Shown here one piece after another: positions 1 through 4,977 of a DNA stretch of 5,541 nucleotides. The DNA is from an uncultured Bacilli bacterium (GTDB taxonomy: Bacteria > Bacillota_I > Bacilli_A > RFN20 > CAG-288), in contig CAKUXT010000138.1 of NCBI GenBank assembly GCA_934700375.1, forward strand, positions 1 to 5,541. Direction: 5' to 3'. The notes beneath the pieces are model-generated. The model was not told where the DNA came from. It saw only the letters and a program-made list of their open reading frames with translations, and made no database searches. The stretch's first letter is position 1, and every line of letters starts with the position of its first letter. A program made the translations under genes and the position numbers.

Positions 1-33
1 GCCGTATCCTAGTCTTGTTTCTAACAAGTTCAT
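1..33 (-). CDS. 5' end of an unidentified leftward gene (partial)
   Basis: The reverse strand has a GGAGG Shine-Dalgarno site (plus-strand CCTCC, 39-43), a 5-base spacer and an ATG at 33-31. The frame then stays open to the window edge, giving MNLLETRLGYG. A good promoter lies directly upstream (50-78), so a real gene start is likely even though only 11 codons are visible. The product cannot be identified from so few residues. One oddity: the -10 box is so close that the expected transcription start (about 43-44) falls at the edge of the Shine-Dalgarno site, leaving a leader of only about 10 bases. Either the leader is extremely short or the true promoter is farther upstream. Confidence 0.6.
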   Translation of the reverse strand, partial: MNLLETRLGYG

Positions 34-49
34 TTTAACCTCCAAAAGG

Positions 50-78
50 ATTATATCAATATTGGCCTTTTTTATAAA
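50..78 (-). promoter_or_regulatory. Sigma-A promoter of the leftward partial gene
   Basis: Read on the reverse strand, a TTTATA -35 box (78-73; 4 of 6 consensus bases) is followed by a 17-base spacer and a perfect TATAAT -10 box (55-50). TG at 58-57 makes it an extended -10 (TGnTATAAT). The spacer contains GGCCAAT (67-61), one of three copies of a local repeat. A protein bound to that repeat would sit between the two promoter boxes. Promoter activity is inferred from sequence match only. Confidence 0.6.
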
Positions 79-125
79 CTAAAAGCGGACAATTTGGCCT
101 CTTATGTTTTAGTAAAGAGGCCAAT
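61..125. repeat. Nested inverted repeats with two competing folds
   Basis: TTGGCC occurs at 62-67 and 96-adjacent at 94-99, and its complement GGCCAA at 119-124. Fold 1 pairs 94-103 with 115-124: ten perfect base pairs around an 11-base loop, followed on the plus strand by TCCTTTTT. Fold 2 pairs 61-72 with 114-125 (one G-U) and continues, after a 5-base bulge, with ACTAAAA (78-84) against TTTTAGT (107-113). Both folds use the same right arm, so they exclude each other. No plus-strand gene or promoter upstream would use the T run as a terminator. On the minus strand no T run follows either fold. The role is unknown: operator array, mRNA 3' structure or a remnant are all possible. Confidence 0.6.
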
Positions 126-155
126 CCTTTTTAACGACTCCTTTGACAACCACAC

Positions 156-185
156 AAAAAGCGCAGCAAATACAAAGCCGCGCTT
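156..185 (-). terminator. Intrinsic terminator of the DUF2804-hydrolase operon
   Basis: On the reverse strand the arm at 185-177 pairs with 167-159 to give a 9-bp stem (AAGCGCGGC against GCTGCGCTT, one G-U wobble) around a 9-base loop. A run of five Ts begins in the stem and ends at 156. The hairpin starts 15 bases past the hydrolase stop codon. In plus-strand RNA the wobble would become an A-C mismatch, so the structure fits leftward transcription best. Confidence 0.7.
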
Positions 186-200
186 CTATTATGATCCGAC

Positions 201-1103
201 CTATTTCTCTAAGAATTTGATGATGTCATTGACAACTTTATCTCTTTCGGTCTCATTGAGAATCTCATGTCTCATATGAGGATAGAGAACAAGGCTTACA
301 TCTTTTACTCCTAAATCTTTGTACATCTTCAATAAGGCTTTCGGACCTTTTCCGCAGGCACCGACAGGATCTTCTTCACCTGCAAGAAGAAGGATATGCT
401 CATTCTTGGAGATGCGTTTCAGGTTTTTCTTCTTGTAGATCTGATTCAATCCATCCATGAATTCATGGAAGAAACCAAATGTGTTCTCATGTCCGCAGTA
501 AGGATCAGCGGCATAATTCTTGATGTTCTCTTTGTCGTAGCTGAGCCAGTCAAGATCGCTCTCTCTGTCTTTGATGGATTTAGCATAGGCACCGACAGAC
601 ATACTCTCTAAGAACTTGGCGTGCTTGTTCCAATTCTTCTTTGTCGTGAGAAGCTTGGCCATCATATTGCCGATGGAGATCAAGAACTTGTTGTTCTTGC
701 CGTTGCTTGCCATGATAATCGCTTTATGGACGGTATCAGGATAATTGATCAGATAATTCTGAACAGCGAAAGAACCCATGGAATGTCCCATCAGATAGAC
801 CGGGATTCCTTCTTTCTTCAGTTCCTCGACCTTTTTGTTGAGAGAGGCCTGTGTCATCTTCCAGGCTCCTTTTGGCCACTGCTGTTGTTCTTCGATGCTC
901 TTTGAGTTTTCTCCCTGTCCCCAATGATCAAGAACAGAGACGGAGAAGCCTTTCTCATTCAGCTCATGGGCAAAGCCTTCATAGCGGGATGAATGCTCAT
1001 CCATGCCGGTGATGATGAGAAGATGGGCTTTGGGGTTATCGATGAGATAATCGTTTCCTTTTTGGATGAACTCATCATTGTATCTGACTTCAAAAACAGA
1101 CAT
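201..1103 (-). CDS. Alpha/beta hydrolase, monoacylglycerol lipase-like (serine aminopeptidase S33 family)
   Basis: This is a 300-residue cytoplasmic hydrolase with no signal peptide or membrane segment. Visible landmarks, in order: the oxyanion-hole strand TGMDEHSSRY (32-41), which matches the HGxxEHSxRY motif of monoacylglycerol lipases except that Thr replaces the usual His; DHWGQGENS (59-67), in the place of the family's DHRGHGxS; the nucleophile elbow GHSMGS (106-111) with Ser108; the acid loop GEEDPVG (242-248) with Asp245; and His279 in YPHMRHE. The Ser-Asp-His triad is therefore complete. Family members cleave monoacylglycerols, lysophospholipids or other esters; the substrate here is unknown. 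The start is well supported by AGGAGG (plus-strand CCTCCT, 1113-1118) 9 bases upstream. The gene is second in an operon, 24 bases after the DUF2804 gene, and is closed by the terminator at 156-185. Confidence 0.9.
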   Translation of the reverse strand: MSVFEVRYNDEFIQKGNDYLIDNPKAHLLIITGMDEHSSRYEGFAHELNEKGFSVSVLDHWGQGENSKSIEEQQQWPKGAWKMTQASLNKKVEELKKEGIPVYLMGHSMGSFAVQNYLINYPDTVHKAIIMASNGKNNKFLISIGNMMAKLLTTKKNWNKHAKFLESMSVGAYAKSIKDRESDLDWLSYDKENIKNYAADPYCGHENTFGFFHEFMDGLNQIYKKKNLKRISKNEHILLLAGEEDPVGACGKGPKALLKMYKDLGVKDVSLVLYPHMRHEILNETERDKVVNDIIKFLEK

Positions 1104-1127
1104 TTATCGTTTCCTCCTAATATATAT

Positions 1128-2150
1128 TTACCAACGATTGTAGACTTTTTCGGCGAATCCGTAACAATTCTCGATCTTATATGTTTTGCCTTCGACTGTG
1201 AAGGTTCCATTATAGATACCGAAGATCTGGTTCTGAATCGAATGGATGACAATGGCATTTCCACCGCCTTTTCGATGAATGAGAGGGGTGAACGTAAGAT
1301 TGATGTCTTTGTTTCTAGAGAGCATTCTCCACGTCTTCATGAATTCTTCTTTTCCGGCTTTGTCCTTTGGAATCTCAAAGATGACATCATCCATCTTGAA
1401 TGCTTTGTCATCAAAGAAGAACATGTTTTCGCTGGCCTTAGACGTATCTCCGAAGCCATAGCCTAAATTGAAGCCGACTGTATGGCCGTCACAGACATCG
1501 TTCATGCTGGCCCAATACCAGGTATTGACCCTTGTCCAGACGCCTCTTCCCCAGTCTAAGACACCTTGCATATTCTCAACGCGATATCCTTTATCGCCTA
1601 ACTTGATATCACCGCTGCAGATGAGATTATTGCTCTTCTGGTTGTAATAGAAGTGTTTGTCTTTATTAAACGGCGTAGCGATGACCATTGTATCATCCCT
1701 TGTCTTGGTGACAGTGAGATGGAAAGTGAGTTTTTCCTTTCCTCTGAAGTTCTCATAGCTTCCGACAAGTTCACGTTTCTTTCCGTCATTGTTGAAGATG
1801 AATAAGACACGGTTATCAAGATACTTCACATCACCGATTTCGCTTGTCGGAGGAAGATTGCGTTTTCCGTTGGAGAATGCGTGCATTCTCGAATTCTGAC
1901 AATAGGTTCTTTTCTTGAAGTCAAAGAAGGTAGCAGAGCAAAGATCCATATAGGAATTGTCAGCAATCGTCAATGCGATACCGATGTCATGATTGCCGAA
2001 ATAGTAGTAATCCCATTCCTTGATTCTTGATTTTCCTGCTTTGATGTCTTCTCTTCTATACTCCTTGACAAGAGAAAAAGCATAACCAGCTTCATTGAGG
2101 TTACCATTTTCATCTAGGAGTCTGCCGTTTGTCAATTCATGCTGTTCCAT
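1128..2150 (-). CDS. DUF2804 domain-containing protein
   Basis: This 340-residue protein is recognised as DUF2804 by its overall pattern: an N-terminal TNGRLLDENGNLNEAGYAFS stretch (7-26), a central aromatic block DWGRGVWTRVNTWYWAS (199-215), a glycine-rich GFNLGYGFGD (226-235), and the C-terminal ending GFAEKVYNRW (331-340). Its length is normal for the family, so it is probably complete. It has no signal peptide or obvious membrane helix. The many aromatic and short alternating segments suggest a beta-rich, possibly lipocalin-like fold (inference). The family has no established biochemical function known to me. The start is supported by GAGGAA (plus-strand TTCCTC, 2156-2161) 5 bases upstream. 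It is the first gene of the operon with the lipase-like hydrolase, which suggests both act on related, perhaps hydrophobic, compounds. Confidence 0.88.
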   Translation of the reverse strand: MEQHELTNGRLLDENGNLNEAGYAFSLVKEYRREDIKAGKSRIKEWDYYYFGNHDIGIALTIADNSYMDLCSATFFDFKKRTYCQNSRMHAFSNGKRNLPPTSEIGDVKYLDNRVLFIFNNDGKKRELVGSYENFRGKEKLTFHLTVTKTRDDTMVIATPFNKDKHFYYNQKSNNLICSGDIKLGDKGYRVENMQGVLDWGRGVWTRVNTWYWASMNDVCDGHTVGFNLGYGFGDTSKASENMFFFDDKAFKMDDVIFEIPKDKAGKEEFMKTWRMLSRNKDINLTFTPLIHRKGGGNAIVIHSIQNQIFGIYNGTFTVEGKTYKIENCYGFAEKVYNRW

Positions 2151-2181
2151 AGTTGTTCCTCAGAAGATTTTGTATATATGT

Positions 2182-2190
2182 ATTATATCA
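2182..2190 (-). promoter_or_regulatory. Extended -10 promoter of the DUF2804-hydrolase operon
   Basis: The reverse strand reads TGATATAAT, a perfect TGnTATAAT extended -10 box. No good -35 box lies at 16-18 bases; TTGTAT is present but only 14 bases away. The extended -10 may compensate. The expected start near 2175 gives a leader of about 25 bases containing the GAGGAA ribosome site. The same nine bases occur in the promoters at 50-58 (minus) and 4884-4892 (plus). Confidence 0.6.
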
Positions 2191-2211
2191 AAAGTAAGCG
2201 GATACAATCTA

Positions 2212-2239
2212 TTGAGTTATCTTTTAATATCACTAGAAT
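2212..2239 (+). promoter_or_regulatory. Candidate promoter of the MATE transporter gene
   Basis: TTGAGT (2212-2217; 4 of 6 consensus bases), a 16-base spacer, and TAGAAT (2234-2239; 5 of 6). The expected start near 2246 gives a leader of about 23 bases. It is arranged back-to-back with the operon promoter at 2182-2190, so the two -35 regions lie close together and regulation could be coupled. It is a moderate match only. Confidence 0.45.
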
Positions 2240-2260
2240 ATTGTGGTTTATAACACAATA
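2239..2260. promoter_or_regulatory. Inverted repeat TATTGTG-N8-CACAATA, candidate operator
   Basis: Perfect 7-base arms (2239-2245 and 2254-2260) flank 8 bases, just downstream of the -10 box and ending 8 bases before the MATE start codon. The inner 18 bases, TTGTG-N8-CACAA (2241-2258), have the spacing and outer bases of the Rex redox-repressor operator (TTGTGAAnnnnTTCACAA), but lack its inner AA/TT. The 16-base TGTG...CACA core also has the geometry of a CRP/FNR-family site. The position over the predicted transcription start fits a repressor. Which protein binds, if any, is inference. Confidence 0.45.
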
Positions 2261-2268
2261 GATAAAAA

Positions 2269-3729
2269 ATGAAAACGAAAACACATCCGGAAATGGACCT
2301 TACAAGCGGCAATCTCTTTCTCAAAATACCGCTCTTTGCTCTTCCTATGGCCTTATCGACCATCCTTCAGCTTCTTTATTCGACCGTCGATTTATTCACC
2401 GTATCACACTATGGCGGAGGAAACCTTTCGATGTCAGCTGTCGGAAGCAATTCTGCCCTAGTCAACTTAGTCATCACCTTGTTTGTATCCTTAGCAGTCG
2501 GTGCCAATGTTGCATTAGGAAACGCAAAAGGCGCTGATGACAAAGAAAAGGCACAGAAAGTTCTCTCTACGTCCATGATTCTTTCTGTCATTGTCGGTAT
2601 CCTTGTCGGCATTATCGGATACTTCATCTCTCCTTTATTATTGAAAGCGATGAAGACACCGGATGATATTCTTTCCTTAGCGACAACCTACTTGAAGATT
2701 TACTTCCTCGGTCTTCCATTCATGATGATCTACAACTTCGGTTCTCAGATTTTAAGAGCCTTAGGAGATTCAAGAAGACCTTTCTATTTCTTAGCCATAT
2801 CCGGTATCATCAATGTCGCATTCGATCTTCTTTTTGTCATCGTCTTTGACCTTGATGTCATCGGTGTCGCACTTGCGACAATCATCTCTGAAGCTATATC
2901 AGCTGCTCTTGTCGTCCTTTGGCTTGCTCTTAACAAAAAGGGTTATGTCAGACTGGATTTCAAGCACCTTGTCTTCGATAAAGATAGCCTTGCCGATATC
3001 CTCAAAATCGGCATTCCTGCCGGTCTTCAAGGATTAGGATTCTGTATTCCCAATGTGTTGATTCAGTCATCTTTGTATACGATTCATAACTATACGATCA
3101 ATGGTATTGCAATATCGGAAGATGAAATTCTTTCCGGTGCCAGCGCAAGCAGCCAGATCGAAGGATACGTCTATGCTTTCGTTGAGGCTTTCGCTCTTTC
3201 CTGCGTTTCTTTCGTCGGTCAGAATTTCGGAGCAGGAAAGAAAGATAACATCAAAAAGATCTATTGGTATTCAATGACTTGGATGGCTATCTTCTGTGTC
3301 CTTTGCTCTCTTCTTGTCCTGATCATTCCAAACCAGCTGCTCTCAATATTCATCTCCAATTCTGAATTAGAAGATGGTACCACTCAGATCATCAAAGAAA
3401 ATGCACTTGCTGCAGGACGTGAGAGAATGTACATGATGGTATTCACTTATGTTCTTGATGGATTCATGGATGTTTCAAGCCAATACCTAAGAGGAATGAA
3501 ACATTCTACCGCTCCTGCTATCATCACACTGATTGGATGCACAGGAACAAGAATTGTCTTCATCTTTACACTGTTCACTTATGTCTCTTACTTCCATACG
3601 ATTTTCTGGCTTTACTTCTGTTATCCGCTAAGCTGGATGTTTGTCGACCTGATCTATATTCCTGTCACAATAATGCTGCAGAAGAAGGCGTTTAAGACTA
3701 TCGACGAGAGAACTATCAAGGCTCTTTAA
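2269..3729 (+). CDS. MATE family efflux transporter
   Basis: This 486-residue integral membrane protein is a proton- or sodium-coupled exporter of the multidrug and toxic compound extrusion type, located in the cytoplasmic membrane. It has about twelve hydrophobic helices in two lobes, near the usual family length. The N-lobe begins with DLTSGNLFLKIPLFALP (10-26) and has Asp41 in the conserved first helix (STVD), GSNSALVNL (59-67), and the cytoplasmic RALGDSRRP (163-171). The C-lobe has the matching GQNFGAGKK loop (317-325) and a late RGMKHSTAPAII stretch. The substrate cannot be predicted; drugs, metabolites or lipid-linked compounds are all possible in this family. An in-frame TAA at 2263-2265 rules out an upstream start. 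No Shine-Dalgarno site precedes the ATG, unlike every other gene here, and the next Met (codon 9) has none either. No strong terminator follows, so some readthrough into galE is possible. Confidence 0.93.
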   Translation: MKTKTHPEMDLTSGNLFLKIPLFALPMALSTILQLLYSTVDLFTVSHYGGGNLSMSAVGSNSALVNLVITLFVSLAVGANVALGNAKGADDKEKAQKVLSTSMILSVIVGILVGIIGYFISPLLLKAMKTPDDILSLATTYLKIYFLGLPFMMIYNFGSQILRALGDSRRPFYFLAISGIINVAFDLLFVIVFDLDVIGVALATIISEAISAALVVLWLALNKKGYVRLDFKHLVFDKDSLADILKIGIPAGLQGLGFCIPNVLIQSSLYTIHNYTINGIAISEDEILSGASASSQIEGYVYAFVEAFALSCVSFVGQNFGAGKKDNIKKIYWYSMTWMAIFCVLCSLLVLIIPNQLLSIFISNSELEDGTTQIIKENALAAGRERMYMMVFTYVLDGFMDVSSQYLRGMKHSTAPAIITLIGCTGTRIVFIFTLFTYVSYFHTIFWLYFCYPLSWMFVDLIYIPVTIMLQKKAFKTIDERTIKAL

Positions 3730-3761
3730 ACACGAATAATAAAATTAATGGAGAATTTTCA

Positions 3762-3781
3762 AGATAAAAATATTTTTATCT
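3762..3781. promoter_or_regulatory. Perfect 20-bp AT-rich palindrome upstream of galE
   Basis: AGATAAAAAT (3762-3771) is followed at once by its exact reverse complement ATTTTTATCT (3772-3781), with no spacer. It ends next to the expected -35 region of the galE promoter, where an activator or repressor dimer commonly binds. As RNA it would form only a weak A-U stem with no true loop and no clean U run, so it is a poor terminator for the transporter gene. The binding protein is unknown. Confidence 0.55.
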
Positions 3782-3805
3782 ATCCTTTTCTTGTGAAGAA
3801 TAGTT

Positions 3806-3811
3806 TATACT
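3806..3811 (+). promoter_or_regulatory. Candidate -10 box of the galE promoter
   Basis: TATACT matches 5 of 6 bases of the -10 consensus. The expected start near 3818 gives a leader of about 21 bases that includes the strong ribosome site. No convincing -35 box lies 16-18 bases upstream, and there is no TG extension, so the promoter may depend on an activator. A 5-base inverted repeat, ATAGT-TTAT-ACTAT (3800-3813), overlaps the box. Confidence 0.4.
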
Positions 3812-3838
3812 ATAGGCTCCAACCGAGGGAGGTTATTT

Positions 3839-4849
3839 ATGCAAATCTTAGTTACGGGTGGCGCAGGGTTCATCGGAACTCACACAGTAGTCGAATTGCT
3901 CAATCAGGGCTATGACGTTGTAGTTATGGACAACCTTTGCAACGCCAATGAAGAAGCACTCAGAAGAGTCGAACAGATCACAGGAAAGCATGTCAAATTC
4001 TACAAAGTCGATATGCGTGACAAAGAAGCTGATCGTATGATTCTCCGTGAGAACAAAATCGATGCTGTTATTCATTTTGCAGGTCTTAAGGCTGTCGGCG
4101 AAAGCGTTCATATGCCTTTGGAATACTATGACAACAACATCGGCGGCACTGTCACACTTCTTGAAGCATTGAAAGAAGCCGGTGTCAAGACCTTCATCTT
4201 CTCCTCTTCCGCAACAGTCTATGGAAAACCGGAACGTCTTCCTTTAGACGAGAATTGCCATCTTTCTGTCACCAATCCTTATGGTGCCACAAAGCTGATG
4301 CTCGAACACGTCTTAGAAGATTTATATGTTGCTGATCCTGAATGGAACATCATGCTCTTACGTTACTTCAATCCTGTCGGAGCTCATCCTAGCGGATTGA
4401 TCGGCGAAGATCCTAAGGGCATCCCGAACAACCTCATGCCTTATGTCGCTCAGGTCGCAACAGGCAAGCTTCCCTGCATCAAGGTCTACGGCAATGATTA
4501 CAACACACCGGATGGAACTGGTGTCCGTGATTATATCCACGTCGTCGATCTCGCTTTAGGCCACATCGCTGCCTTGAAGTACTGCACAAAGCCGGGTGTT
4601 CATATCTATAACCTCGGAACCGGAAAAGGTTATTCCGTCTTGGATATGATTCACGCTTTCGAAAAAGCATGCGGAAAGAAGCTTCCTTACGAAATCGTCG
4701 GAAGAAGAGCAGGCGATGTCGATAGCTGCTATGCATGCGCCGATCTTGCCAAGAAAGAACTCCATTGGGAAGCCAAATACAATTTGGATGATATGTGCCG
4801 TGACCAGTGGAACTGGCAGAGCCATAATCCTAACGGATACGAAAAGTAA
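3839..4849 (+). CDS. galE: UDP-glucose 4-epimerase
   Basis: This 336-residue cytoplasmic enzyme interconverts UDP-glucose and UDP-galactose using tightly bound NAD, in the Leloir pathway and for making glycan precursors. It is an extended short-chain dehydrogenase/reductase. It shows the NAD-binding TGGAGFIG (6-13), Asp31-Asn32 and Asn35 for the adenosine ribose, SSSATVYG (122-129) with catalytic Ser124, and YGATK (148-152) with Tyr148 and Lys152. The nucleotide-sugar residues Asn178 (RYFNPVGAH) and Arg230 (VRDYIHVVD) are also present, as is the C-terminal RRAGDVDSCYA block. Length and motifs match complete enzymes. Cys297 sits where E. coli GalE has the gatekeeper Tyr299, as in human GALE, which predicts added activity on UDP-GlcNAc/UDP-GalNAc. 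The start is fixed by a strong AGGGAGG (3826-3832) 6 bases upstream. The gene has its own likely promoter and terminator, so it is probably monocistronic. Confidence 0.97.
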   Translation: MQILVTGGAGFIGTHTVVELLNQGYDVVVMDNLCNANEEALRRVEQITGKHVKFYKVDMRDKEADRMILRENKIDAVIHFAGLKAVGESVHMPLEYYDNNIGGTVTLLEALKEAGVKTFIFSSSATVYGKPERLPLDENCHLSVTNPYGATKLMLEHVLEDLYVADPEWNIMLLRYFNPVGAHPSGLIGEDPKGIPNNLMPYVAQVATGKLPCIKVYGNDYNTPDGTGVRDYIHVVDLALGHIAALKYCTKPGVHIYNLGTGKGYSVLDMIHAFEKACGKKLPYEIVGRRAGDVDSCYACADLAKKELHWEAKYNLDDMCRDQWNWQSHNPNGYEK

Positions 4850-4854
4850 TCATG

Positions 4855-4879
4855 GAGCCGCTATTCAGCGGCTCTTTTT
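4855..4879 (+). terminator. Intrinsic terminator of galE
   Basis: A perfect 8-bp GC-rich stem, GAGCCGCT (4855-4862) with AGCGGCTC (4867-4874), closes a 4-base loop (ATTC) and runs straight into five Ts (4875-4879). It begins 5 bases after the galE stop codon. It separates galE from the next gene transcriptionally. Confidence 0.92.
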
Positions 4880-4883
4880 CGTT

Positions 4884-4892
4884 TGATATAAT
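4884..4892 (+). promoter_or_regulatory. Extended -10 promoter P1, right after the galE terminator
   Basis: TTGATATAAT (4883-4892) contains a perfect TGnTATAAT box only a few bases past the terminator T run. The -35 position 17 bases upstream (TTCAGC, 4864-4869) lies inside the terminator stem and is a weak match. If used, the leader would be about 79 bases long and include a small hairpin, TCCGC (4892-4896) with GCGGA (4905-4909). Confidence 0.4.
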
Positions 4893-4946
4893 CCGCTTTC
4901 AATGGCGGAATGGTTTTCAACTGTAGCTAATTGCATCAATCCGTTC

Positions 4947-4952
4947 TATAAT
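4947..4952 (+). promoter_or_regulatory. Candidate -10 box P2 of the nucleotidyltransferase gene
   Basis: A perfect TATAAT sits 25 bases before the start codon. The expected start near 4959 gives a leader of about 19 bases containing the GGAGA ribosome site. No good -35 box lies at 16-18 bases, and there is no TG extension, so it is uncertain whether this box or P1 drives the gene. Confidence 0.4.
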
Positions 4953-4977
4953 ATTTTCAAAACACGGAGAAACAATT

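Noticed and set aside
94..132. A plus-strand intrinsic terminator (10-bp hairpin plus T run)
   Set aside because: The shape fits, but no rightward gene or promoter lies upstream within the window. It is recorded as a repeat structure rather than a terminator.
993..1466. A 157-codon open frame on the plus strand, antisense to the hydrolase start and the DUF2804 C-terminus
   Set aside because: It spans two well-supported genes and their RBS on the opposite strand, has no ribosome site or recognisable family, and its composition fits a shadow of the real coding frames.
3730..3761. A terminator directly after the MATE gene
   Set aside because: No GC-bearing stem with a T run is present before the palindrome, so any termination here would be Rho-dependent or absent.
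3762..3781. A Fur or PerR box, because the palindrome begins GATAA and ends TTATC
   Set aside because: The interior does not follow the known Fur (TGATAATnATTATCA) or PerR (TTATAATnATTATAA) patterns, which also have an odd-length centre, whereas this palindrome has no central base.
4891..4960. A tRNA-like or riboswitch-like stretch between the galE terminator and the nucleotidyltransferase
   Set aside because: Only a 5-bp hairpin is visible. No cloverleaf, T-loop consensus or conserved aptamer motif can be built from it.
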